A stretch of DNA of 7,503 bases from an uncultured Prevotella sp. (GCA_900553155.1 USCM01000086.1:1-7503), one strand, 5' to 3'; positions 1 to 5,986 are shown, numbered from the stretch's first letter. Made by a program: numbers and translations. Notes: generated from the sequence alone by a model not told the origin.

Positions 1-54
1 AAAAATAAAAACATTAATATATAAGGAATATGATGAGATAGAGCTACAAACCAT

Positions 55-177
55 GGAAGGTGACAACCAAGGCTTACTTACCGACCAATAGAGGCTTAAT
101 TGGTCAGTAATTAAGCCTTAGTTGGCCTGTCAGTAAGCCTCTATTGGTAGGTCATTAAGCCTTTGTTGGCAATCAAT
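55..177. repeat. Inverted array of ~22-bp repeats
   Basis: Five degenerate copies of a 22-bp unit with core TAAGCCTYTRTTGG are visible. Three run on the plus strand (112-133, 134-155, 156-177) and two on the minus strand (98-77 and 76-55). The segment 99-111 carries a further half-copy (TTGGTCAGTAA). The two halves form an imperfect palindrome: 64-98 can pair with 168-134 with only four mismatches, including a perfect 15-bp block (84-98 with 134-148). A competing hairpin pairs AGGCTTAATT (92-101) with AATTAAGCCT (109-118). No T-tract follows, so a simple intrinsic terminator is doubtful. A protein-binding array, a cruciform, or an intergenic mobile-repeat remnant are all possible. The structure is seen directly; the function is unknown. 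Confidence 0.75.
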
Positions 178-313
178 GGCTATGCCATACGGCATCAAGC
201 TACGATTTGCAAGCAACGCGTCTTGATTTGCTTACAATTTGACAAAACCATAAGGGTGTTTTTACTTATTTGTAGGTAATATAATAAGGTATAATAAAAA
301 AATGGCAAGCAGA

Positions 314-346
314 TGTGCGAGGTTTTGTAGTTTTTCTGTATCTTTG
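314..346 (+). promoter_or_regulatory. Putative Bacteroidetes promoter of ddh
   Basis: TATCTTTG at 339-346 matches the Bacteroidetes -7 element TAnnTTTG exactly. The -33 element is weak: TGTG at 314-317 is the best fit, 21 nt upstream, whereas the better TTTG at 324-327 is only 11 nt away. Transcription would start at about 351-354, giving a leader of about 30 nt, A-rich just before the ATG, as is usual in this phylum. Confidence 0.65.
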
Positions 347-384
347 CAGCCAAAGAACAACTTATAATAAAAGAAATAACGACT

Positions 385-1284
385 ATGAAGAAAATCAGAG
401 CAGCCGTAGTGGGTTACGGCAACATCGGACAGTATGCTGTCCAGGCTCTCGAAGCAGCCGACGACTTCGAAATTGCAGGTATCGTTCGCCGTAATGGTGC
501 CGACAACAAACCGGCTGAACTTGCCCAGTATGACGTGGTGAAGGACATCCGCGAGCTTAAGGATGTAGACGTTGCCATCCTTGCAACACCATCACGCTCT
601 TGCGAGGAGTATGCCAAGAAGATTCTGCCTTTGGGCATCAACACCGTCGACAGCTTCGACATTCATACCTCTATTATAGACTATCGCGCCACACTTATGC
701 CTATATGCAAGGAGCATAAGGCTGTGAGCATTATCGCCGCTGGATGGGATCCGGGTTCCGACTCTATCGTGCGCACCCTTATGCAGAGCCTTGCCCCGAA
801 GGGTTTGAGCTACACCAACTTTGGACCGGGTATGTCGATGGGCCACTCGGTATGCGTGCGCTCTAAGGAGGGTGTTAAGAATGCTCTGTCGATGACTATC
901 CCTAAGGGCGAGGGCTTGCACCGCCGTATGGTTTATGTTGAGCTTGAGGAGGGCGCCAACCTCGACGACGTTACTGCCGCCATCAAGGCCGACCCTTACT
1001 TTGCCAACGACGAGACTCACGTCTTCGCTGTGCCTTCGGTAGACGCTGTCCGCGATATGGGCCACGGCGTTCACCTCATCCGCAAGGGTGTTAGCGGCAA
1101 GACACAGAACCAGCGCATGGAGTTCACCATGAGCATCAACAACCCTGCCCTTACCGGTCAGGTGCTTGTAAACGTGGCTCGCGCCTCTATGCGCCAGCAG
1201 CCGGGCTGCTACACAATGGTGGAGGTTCCGGTTATTGATATGCTGGATGGCGACCGCGAGGAACTTATCGCTCACTTAGTGTAA
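385..1284 (+). CDS. ddh: meso-diaminopimelate D-dehydrogenase
   Basis: This 299-residue protein matches the NADP-dependent meso-diaminopimelate dehydrogenase family. The enzyme reductively aminates L-2-amino-6-oxopimelate (tetrahydrodipicolinate) to meso-DAP in one cytosolic step, bypassing the acylated branches of lysine and peptidoglycan precursor synthesis. A Rossmann nucleotide-binding motif GYGNIG is at residues 10-15, followed by RR at 35-36, suited to the 2'-phosphate of NADPH. The family signatures DSFDIH (89-94), GWDPG (120-124) and FGPGMSMGHS (146-155), part of the substrate pocket, are present. Length is close to the usual 300-330 residues. The ATG at 385 follows an A-rich leader and places the Rossmann strand at residues 4-9, as expected. 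The gene stands alone, with its own promoter upstream and a strong hairpin downstream. The gene symbol is ddh (dapDH in some schemes). Confidence 0.95.
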   Translation: MKKIRAAVVGYGNIGQYAVQALEAADDFEIAGIVRRNGADNKPAELAQYDVVKDIRELKDVDVAILATPSRSCEEYAKKILPLGINTVDSFDIHTSIIDYRATLMPICKEHKAVSIIAAGWDPGSDSIVRTLMQSLAPKGLSYTNFGPGMSMGHSVCVRSKEGVKNALSMTIPKGEGLHRRMVYVELEEGANLDDVTAAIKADPYFANDETHVFAVPSVDAVRDMGHGVHLIRKGVSGKTQNQRMEFTMSINNPALTGQVLVNVARASMRQQPGCYTMVEVPVIDMLDGDREELIAHLV

Positions 1285-1310
1285 TATACCAAGCTGTACT
1301 TAGCCCACAA

Positions 1311-1385
1311 AGGGCGATAAACATAAAAACAGCCGGATGTTCGCAAGCAATTGGAACATCCGGCTGTTTTTATGTTTATCGCCCT
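1311..1385. terminator. Bidirectional terminator between ddh and rsmA
   Basis: A perfect 32-bp inverted repeat has arms at 1311-1342 and 1354-1385. Its 11-nt loop can add three more pairs (CAA 1344-1346 with TTG 1351-1353). The inner stem is GC-rich (AGCCGGATGTTC with GAACATCCGGCT) and is flanked by A5 on the left and T5 on the right. It therefore looks like an intrinsic terminator in either direction. It sits 26 nt past the ddh stop and 9 nt past the rsmA stop, as expected between convergent genes. The arms extend about 15 bp beyond the T-tract, longer than termination requires. Confidence 0.92.
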
Positions 1386-1394
1386 ATACTCAAG

Positions 1395-2204
1395 CTACTG
1401 CTTCAGCCCACAGCGCTTCATCTCCTCGTCCACAAGATTTGTCAGTTCGACAAACTGCTGGACAGAGAGCTGCTCGGGGCGCTTGGTCATAATGTCCTGT
1501 GCGTAGAACTCTGTAGAGGCAGAGCCTCCGAATATCTGGCGCAACGACACACGCAGCATCTTGCGGCGCTGGTTGAAGACGGTCTTGACAACACGCTTGA
1601 AGAGGCGCTCGTCGCAACCAAGGTCCATAACCTCGTTGCGCGTCATACGTATAACGGCACTCTTGACCTTTGGAGGCGGATTGAACACCGTCTCGTCGAC
1701 AGTGAACAGATACTCCACATCGTACCAAGCCTGTATGAGCACCGACAAGATGCCGTATGCCTTATTGCCCGGTGCCGACGCAATGCGCAGAGCAACCTCG
1801 CGCTGTATCATACCCGTACAGCAAGGGATAAGCTCCTTGTAGTCGAGCATCTTGAAGAATATCTGCGACGATATGTCGTAGGGATAGTTGCCCGTAAGCA
1901 CAAACTGCTTACCCTCAAAAATGTCGTTGAGGTCCATACGCAGAAAGTCCTCGCCGATGATGTTCTCCTGCAACTTAGGGAACTTCTCGTTGAGGTAAGC
2001 CACCGACTCCTTGTCTATCTCCACTGCCTTAACCGGACGTGGCTTGGTGACGAGAAACTGCGTCATCACGCCCATACCCGGGCCTATCTCAAGCACCGGG
2101 ATATCTGGACAAGCGTCTACAGTATCGGCAATGGCCTTGGCTATGCCGAGGTCGGTGAGGAAGTGCTGGCCAAGATTCTTCTTTGGTCGTACGGATTTAA
2201 TCAT
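1395..2204 (-). CDS. rsmA: 16S rRNA (adenine1518/1519-N6)-dimethyltransferase RsmA (KsgA)
   Basis: This 269-residue protein is the universally conserved S-adenosylmethionine-dependent enzyme that dimethylates two adjacent adenines in the 3' hairpin of 16S rRNA late in 30S assembly. The N-terminal KKNLGQHFL (8-16) is the family signature. The SAM-binding motif VLEIGPGMG is at 37-45, with the acidic VEID (61-64) as the next binding strand. The catalytic motif IV reads NYPYDISSQ (106-114), where N-L/F-P-Y is more usual. VFNPPPKVKSAV (173-184) leads into the C-terminal helical domain. Length is normal for the family. The start ATG lies 24 nt downstream of the DUF5606 stop, so this is probably the last gene of the minus-strand operon, ended by the hairpin at 1311-1385. 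Loss of this methylation classically gives kasugamycin resistance. Confidence 0.97.
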   Translation of the reverse strand: MIKSVRPKKNLGQHFLTDLGIAKAIADTVDACPDIPVLEIGPGMGVMTQFLVTKPRPVKAVEIDKESVAYLNEKFPKLQENIIGEDFLRMDLNDIFEGKQFVLTGNYPYDISSQIFFKMLDYKELIPCCTGMIQREVALRIASAPGNKAYGILSVLIQAWYDVEYLFTVDETVFNPPPKVKSAVIRMTRNEVMDLGCDERLFKRVVKTVFNQRRKMLRVSLRQIFGGSASTEFYAQDIMTKRPEQLSVQQFVELTNLVDEEMKRCGLKQ

Positions 2205-2228
2205 TCGTTGATATTGATGATTTAAAGA

Positions 2229-2669
2229 TTAAGCCTCCTGGCGGTCGTCTACATTGTCGCCCATTGTTGGAGCGAGGGTAGCCTCGAAGTCGGTAATGCC
2301 GTTGTTTACGAGGATGTTGTACCACTGGATAAGCTTCTTGATGTCTGAGTCGTGAACGCGGTCGCGGTCGTATGCAGGCAGTACCTCAGCAAAGAAAGCG
2401 TGCAACTCGTCGGCCGAACACTTCTTGTAGTTGAGCGAGCACTCCTTCGACTGCTCCTTCTCGCCAAGATTCTTCAGAACCTGCCACAATGGTATATCCT
2501 CGGCGTCGGTGTACATGGCTATGTCGGCAAGCGATGTAACGCGGTCGGAAGCGAAAGCCGGCATACGGCGGTGTGTAGCGTCGATAGCCTCAACGATGAG
2601 GTTCATCTTGCCACGAGACACGAGTTTGTAGAGTCCTGGTTTTCCTGCTATTGAAAGAATTGTTTCCAT
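2229..2669 (-). CDS. DUF5606 family protein, function unknown
   Basis: This 146-residue cytosolic-looking protein has no signal peptide or membrane segment. I recognise it as the DUF5606 family, common in Bacteroidetes and without an assigned function. The N-terminal part (residues 3-30, ILSIAGKPGLYKLVSRGK then NLIVEAID) looks like a small beta-barrel. TSLADIAMYTDAEDIPLWQV (45-64) is the most family-like stretch. The C-terminal half (82-128) is helical and charged, with HDSDIKKLIQWYNILVNNGITDF. The tail is short and acidic. It lies between coaE (86-nt gap) and rsmA (24-nt gap) on the same strand, so co-transcription is likely. The neighbourhood would fit a housekeeping or RNA-related role, but that is inference only. 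The coding frame itself is well supported. Confidence 0.88.
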   Translation of the reverse strand: METILSIAGKPGLYKLVSRGKMNLIVEAIDATHRRMPAFASDRVTSLADIAMYTDAEDIPLWQVLKNLGEKEQSKECSLNYKKCSADELHAFFAEVLPAYDRDRVHDSDIKKLIQWYNILVNNGITDFEATLAPTMGDNVDDRQEA

Positions 2670-2755
2670 TTTTTTGTTCGTTGTTTTATTATTAGTTATT
2701 AATTATTCTCTTATTTGCTGTTATGGCTTGGCGGCACGGCTACATACCGTACAGC

Positions 2756-3322
2756 CTATTGCCTGCACTTGGCAAGCACTTGGTCTATCTGCTTGCCCAA
2801 ATCGCCTACCCCATCATTATTTATAACGAAGGTGCTGCGGCGCTGCATCTCCTCCTGCGGCATCTGTGCCGCTATCCACCCGGCAGCCCTTTCGGCTGAG
2901 ATGTTGTCGCGCTTCATGATGCGCTGTATACGCACGTCTTGCGGCGCAACGACACACACCACCTTGTCGAAGCAGACACGGCGGTCGAAGCGGCTCTCAA
3001 ACAGTATGGCACTCTCAAGCCATTGCATACCAGATGCGTCGAAGTCGGCAGCCACAGCAGGATGCACCACATCGTTCACGGCAAGCTTGTTGGCCTCGCC
3101 TGCAAGTATAAACTCGGCAAGCACAGGCTTCTGCAACTCGCCCTCGGCAGAATAGACCGCATCGCCAACAAGACGCTTAAGGTCGTGCTGCAACTGGGGC
3201 GACGTGCGCATAAGACGCTTGGCGGCAGCATCACAATCGTATACCTGTATGCCGCGCTGCTTGAGCAGTTGGCACACATAGCTCTTGCCGGAGCCTATAC
3301 CACCTGTTATTGCTATCTTCAT
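2756..3322 (-). CDS. coaE: Dephospho-CoA kinase
   Basis: CoaE phosphorylates the 3'-hydroxyl of dephospho-CoA with ATP, the last step of coenzyme A synthesis in the cytosol. The 188-residue protein begins with a P-loop, TGGIGSGKS (6-14). YDCD (28-31) corresponds to the DAD-type acidic substrate/metal site of the family. VVHPAV (85-90) carries the conserved HP, and ESAILFES (103-110) fits the conserved LLFE strand. RDNISAERAAGWIAAQM (138-154) is the lid region, normally R-x-x-x-S-x-E-x-A-x-x-R-I-x-x-Q; the R of the usual RI is W here. VINND (166-170) is the family's terminal signature. Length is typical. The ATG lies only 3 nt after the ybbR stop, implying translational coupling, and no terminator is seen between them. 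Confidence 0.96.
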   Translation of the reverse strand: MKIAITGGIGSGKSYVCQLLKQRGIQVYDCDAAAKRLMRTSPQLQHDLKRLVGDAVYSAEGELQKPVLAEFILAGEANKLAVNDVVHPAVAADFDASGMQWLESAILFESRFDRRVCFDKVVCVVAPQDVRIQRIMKRDNISAERAAGWIAAQMPQEEMQRRSTFVINNDGVGDLGKQIDQVLAKCRQ

Positions 3323-3325
3323 AGG

Positions 3326-4309
3326 CTATTGTTGTTCGATGAGGTAGTCTACCTGGTTTATCTGCAAGCGCGCGTTACGCACGCTGTGCGGACTCGACTT
3401 GAGCACTATAGCGCACTTGTCGGACGGATTGGCGACGAGCGTGTTGTAGTCGACAACCACCGAGAACTGGTCGGCGCTGATGTGGCGGAAGAGGCTTGCA
3501 CCTACGGTGAAGTTTACTCTGACCTTCGACGGGAATGTTCGCAGCACCTTGCCCTCCGGCATGTTGATGGCCTTTATAGGCACCTCGATGCTCTCCTCGG
3601 TAAGGATGTCGGGATAAAGACCTATGCGCACGATGTTGGGCACAATCTTTACACCCTTTATCTTCTCAAGCGCCACGGTCTGTATGACGGTGTCGCCAAA
3701 GTTTACGATGTTGATAGGTACCGTCTTGACATAGCGCAGCGAGTCGAGCACTGGCTTGGGTGCGTATACCGTAACCACGTCTGGCCAGAACCTTGTGCGT
3801 GCCAAATAGTAGGAGCGTCCGGGGACAACCTGGCCCGACATACGCACCGGAATGCGGCGGGATATGCCGTAGTTGAAGTAGAAGTCGAGGCGGTCGGGCT
3901 TTACCTGAAGCACCTTCGAGGGTCCAGTAAACTTCTGGTTGACCATCTTCAAGAGGTCGGCAGCGGGCACAATGCCGTAGCCGGTCTGTCGGTTGGCGTA
4001 TGTGGAGAAGTTGATGTTGACGGGCTGAAGGCGGTCGCCATACATATACATCACGAGCGAGTAGCCCTTGTCGCGCACTGTTACACGCACGGTGTCCTCT
4101 ATCTCGGTTGTAATAACGGCGTTCTTTGGCACGTTGACGAGACGTACAGGCACACTAACTTCTTGCTCAAACGTCTCATTGAGCGTCATCATCAACCAGA
4201 AGATAGAGCTCAATACGAGAAAGAACAAAAAAATCAGAAACTCCTTGTTCACCGAACTGAACAAGAAGTTCCTGACCAATCTGTATATTTGCGTCAAGCG
4301 ATTTTCCAT
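3326..4309 (-). CDS. YbbR-like (CdaR-like) membrane-anchored protein
   Basis: With the ATG at 4309 the product is 327 residues. An in-frame TTG just upstream (4312) would add one residue, but the ATG is preferred. A short basic cytosolic N-terminus is followed by one strong membrane segment at about 24-43 (EFLIFLFFLVLSSIFWLMM). The rest is beta-rich and should be extracytoplasmic, consistent with two to three YbbR repeats: VSVPVRLVNVP near 51-61, ISRRIPVRMSGQVVPG near 149-164, and IEVPIKAINMPEGKV near 240-255. In Firmicutes the YbbR protein CdaR regulates the diadenylate cyclase CdaA. No cyclase is next to this copy, so a link to c-di-AMP is inference. It sits 16 nt after yajC and 3 nt before coaE, in an evident operon. 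Confidence 0.9.
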   Translation of the reverse strand: MENRLTQIYRLVRNFLFSSVNKEFLIFLFFLVLSSIFWLMMTLNETFEQEVSVPVRLVNVPKNAVITTEIEDTVRVTVRDKGYSLVMYMYGDRLQPVNINFSTYANRQTGYGIVPAADLLKMVNQKFTGPSKVLQVKPDRLDFYFNYGISRRIPVRMSGQVVPGRSYYLARTRFWPDVVTVYAPKPVLDSLRYVKTVPINIVNFGDTVIQTVALEKIKGVKIVPNIVRIGLYPDILTEESIEVPIKAINMPEGKVLRTFPSKVRVNFTVGASLFRHISADQFSVVVDYNTLVANPSDKCAIVLKSSPHSVRNARLQINQVDYLIEQQ

Positions 4310-4325
4310 CAAAACGGCTTATATA

Positions 4326-4637
4326 TTACTTCTGTGGCTGTGATGCCGAGTCGGCATAAACACCGTTCTTGTCGACAGTAACGACAACACCGCGTGCTAT
4401 CTCTACCTCAACAATGCCGTTGGCGAGGTCTACACGACGCACTGTGCCGTGAATGCCGCCACCAAGAACAACCTTATCATTCTCCTTAAGAGCGTTCTGA
4501 AACTCACGAATTTTCTTCTGCTGTTTCTGTTGAGGACGAATCATAAAGAAGTACATGATTGCGAAGATGGCAACCATCATAATCAACATACTATATCCTC
4601 CGCCCTGAGCCTGGGCCTGCAGTAACATTACATTCAT
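4326..4637 (-). CDS. yajC: Preprotein translocase accessory subunit YajC
   Basis: YajC is a small single-pass inner-membrane protein that copurifies with SecDF and the SecYEG translocon. The 103-residue product has a glycine-containing N-terminus, a membrane helix at about 15-33, and then the family signature FFMIRPQQKQQKK (30-42) at the cytosolic membrane boundary. The following domain, KENDKVVLGGGIHGTVRRVD (51-70) and VEVEIARGVVVTVDKNGV, matches the small beta-domain of the family. The ATG at 4637 is chosen because it precedes the hydrophobic segment by a normal distance; an internal ATG at residue 4 is an alternative. secDF is not in the window. The gene follows nusB after a 93-nt gap with a hairpin and precedes the ybbR-like gene closely. 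Confidence 0.95.
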   Translation of the reverse strand: MNVMLLQAQAQGGGYSMLIMMVAIFAIMYFFMIRPQQKQQKKIREFQNALKENDKVVLGGGIHGTVRRVDLANGIVEVEIARGVVVTVDKNGVYADSASQPQK

Positions 4638-4668
4638 TTTCTTATTGATGTTTAAAGTTTGTATTCTT

Positions 4669-4705
4669 TATATTAATATAGGTGGTACGCATTGTGGCGC
4701 ACCAC
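4669..4705 (-). promoter_or_regulatory. Hairpin and palindrome between nusB and yajC
   Basis: In the 93-nt gap, GTGGT-a-CGC (4682-4690) can pair with GCG-c-ACCAC (4697-4705), with one mismatch and a 6-nt loop. In the minus-strand transcript it is followed directly by the perfect 12-bp palindrome TATATTAATATA (4669-4680). There is no run of T residues, so full termination is unlikely. Partial attenuation or an RNA-processing site between nusB and yajC is possible. No TAnnTTTG promoter element for yajC is seen here. Confidence 0.45.
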
Positions 4706-4730
4706 ACTGGTAGTGTAGACGTCGGAGCTA

Positions 4731-5816
4731 TTACCCCTCTGTAGCGTCCTGTTCTGCCTGAGCTTGCTCTTCGGCACGCTGCTCGGCATAGCGTGTGCGC
4801 AATACCTCGCCATCCTCAAGAGCCTGCTGCGCACGATTAAGGCGCGGTGTGGCTTGGCGGCGCGGAGCCGGACGACGCTGCGGACGGTCCTCGATGGTCT
4901 TCATGAGCTTGCCTGTCGACACGAGGTAGCGTGCTATAGAGTCGAGCATACCATTGATGTAGCCACCCGACTTAGGTGTAGAGTAGAGCTTTGCAAGCTC
5001 GACATACTCGTTGATGGTTACGCTTATAGGTATGTTGGGGAAGGTCATCATCTCTGCAAGAGCTATCTGCATGATGATAACGTCCATATATGCAAGACGA
5101 GAGAAGTCCCAGTTGCGCGATGTCTCACTCATATAACGCTGATACTGGTCGGCGTTGAGAATGGTGGCACGGAATAGCTTCTGCGCAAAGTCCTTGTCTT
5201 CCTGATCCTTGTATTCGGGCAGGAGCTCCTGCTTAGAATTGGTGGTCGGGTCGAAGCGCTTGATAGTTTTAAGCACGAAGGTGTCTACAACCTCCTTGTC
5301 GTCGTTCCAGTAGAGACTCTGTTCCTCGAGCAGCTGGTCGAGGTCGCTGTTCTCCTGTATGAGCTGACGATAGAGCTTGCGCCATACTTCGCGGTCGGCC
5401 TCGTACGAGCTATTGGCATCTGCCATATAGTCGACGTATGTCTGGCTCTGCTCAATCTGGTTGCAGAGATTGCGTACGAACTCGATGCTTGTGTCCCACG
5501 ACTGCTTCTGTGTCTCGGCAAACTCGGCAAGCTGCTTGTTCTCCTCAAGCTGAACGGCAAACTTGTTGTAAGCGAATTTCTGTGACGGCATAGCAGAGCC
5601 ATCACGCTGTGCACGCTGCGATGCAACCTCGACTCTTCGACGTTCTTCACGTGTTACGGCGACGATTAATTCCAAGAGGTAGTTGTACAAGTCGTATGCC
5701 TTTGACAAGCTAAAGAGCAATTCTTTTTCGGCACTGTCCATTAGCTTGTTACCATTCTGATAGTATGCGTAGGTCAACTGAACTATCTTTATTCTAATCA
5801 ATTCTCGATTAATCAT
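4731..5816 (-). CDS. nusB: Transcription antitermination factor NusB, extended form
   Basis: NusB binds boxA RNA with NusE/S10 and promotes antitermination and folding of rRNA transcripts. The diagnostic C-terminal NusB fold lies at about 205-303: FAQKLFRATI (210-219), NWDFSRLAYMDVIIMQIALAEMM (235-257), and PISVTINEYVELAKLYSTPKSGGYINGMLDSIA (263-295). The 361-residue length far exceeds the roughly 140 residues of E. coli NusB. The first 200 residues form a helical extension that includes MINRELIRIKIVQLTYAYYQ, itself like the start of a NusB helix bundle. Long versions of about 300 residues are, as I recall, usual in Bacteroidetes. The last 55 residues (307-361) form a low-complexity tail, first rich in R, P and Q and then in E, A and Q. 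The gene is first in the minus-strand operon. Confidence 0.93.
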   Translation of the reverse strand: MINRELIRIKIVQLTYAYYQNGNKLMDSAEKELLFSLSKAYDLYNYLLELIVAVTREERRRVEVASQRAQRDGSAMPSQKFAYNKFAVQLEENKQLAEFAETQKQSWDTSIEFVRNLCNQIEQSQTYVDYMADANSSYEADREVWRKLYRQLIQENSDLDQLLEEQSLYWNDDKEVVDTFVLKTIKRFDPTTNSKQELLPEYKDQEDKDFAQKLFRATILNADQYQRYMSETSRNWDFSRLAYMDVIIMQIALAEMMTFPNIPISVTINEYVELAKLYSTPKSGGYINGMLDSIARYLVSTGKLMKTIEDRPQRRPAPRRQATPRLNRAQQALEDGEVLRTRYAEQRAEEQAQAEQDATEG

Positions 5817-5820
5817 CCTT

Positions 5821-5834
5821 TTATAATATTATAA
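5821..5834. repeat. 14-bp palindrome in the nusB leader
   Basis: TTATAATATTATAA is a perfect palindrome lying 4 nt before the nusB start codon, inside the predicted leader. It is pure A/T, so chance in an AT-rich leader is a real alternative. It could be an operator or a weak hairpin near the ribosome entry site. Confidence 0.4.
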
Positions 5835-5881
5835 TGTATCTCTTTATTTCGATATTGTTGTTCGCTTTACATTTCGCTTTG

Positions 5882-5913
5882 CAAAAATAGACAAAAATGG
5901 GTGAACTACCAAA
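5882..5913 (-). promoter_or_regulatory. Promoter of the nusB operon
   Basis: Read on the minus strand, TTTG (5913-5910), a 20-nt spacer and TATTTTTG (5889-5882) match the Bacteroidetes sigma-ABfr promoter (TTTG-N19-21-TAnnTTTG) at all fixed positions. Transcription should begin near 5875, giving a leader of about 60 nt before nusB. A 12-nt imperfect tandem (TTCGCTTT at 5861 and 5873) covers the probable start site. The gene train nusB-yajC-ybbR-coaE-DUF5606-rsmA has no other clear promoter. Confidence 0.85.
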
Positions 5914-5948
5914 AAAACACGGCAATAATAAACATTTTTTCTCTAAAC

Positions 5949-5980
5949 TTTGTTAGTTCCATATAAAATCAGTAACTTTG
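5949..5980 (+). promoter_or_regulatory. Promoter of rplY
   Basis: TTTG (5949-5952), a 20-nt spacer and TAACTTTG (5973-5980) match the Bacteroidetes promoter consensus at all fixed positions. The start should be near 5986, leaving an untranslated leader of about 108 nt before rplY. It diverges from the nusB promoter, with 35 nt between the two -33 boxes. Confidence 0.88.
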
Positions 5981-5986
5981 CACCGC

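Larger units (their letters stand above)
1..384. other. Non-coding region upstream of ddh
   Basis: No credible coding sequence is visible in the first 384 bases; the only short frames (for example ATG at 53, 12 codons) are trivial. The left part is AT-rich, the middle holds an inverted array of 22-bp repeats (55-177), and 182-195 is a small hairpin (ATGCC/GGCAT around a 4-nt loop). GATTTGC recurs at 204-210 and 225-231. Two near-identical AT-rich stretches, GGTAATATAATAA at 275 and GGTATAATAA at 288, lie side by side. The ddh promoter is at the right end. The gene to the left of the window is not seen. Confidence 0.8.

Noticed and set aside
53..91. A 12-codon frame starting with ATG, as a possible leader peptide.
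   Set aside because: It falls inside the repeat array, has no promoter at a suitable distance, and is too short to distinguish from chance.
55..177. Repeats read as a CRISPR array.
   Set aside because: The units are contiguous 22-mers with no separate unique spacers, occur in both orientations, are degenerate, and no cas gene is visible.
55..177. The array as a simple intrinsic terminator of a gene to the left.
   Set aside because: No T-tract follows any of the possible stems and the loop is large; it remains possible only for a factor-dependent or processed 3' end.
592..1275. A 227-codon frame on the minus strand opposite ddh.
   Set aside because: It is a shadow of the well-supported ddh coding sequence; its composition (H, A, V, L, R-rich) and lack of motifs do not suggest a protein.
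2939..4381. A 480-codon open frame on the plus strand, antisense to coaE, ybbR and yajC.
   Set aside because: It lies wholly opposite genes with clear family motifs. Its translation is rich in H, R, Y, V and L without recognisable domains, as expected from a codon-biased shadow frame, and it has no promoter or plausible start context.
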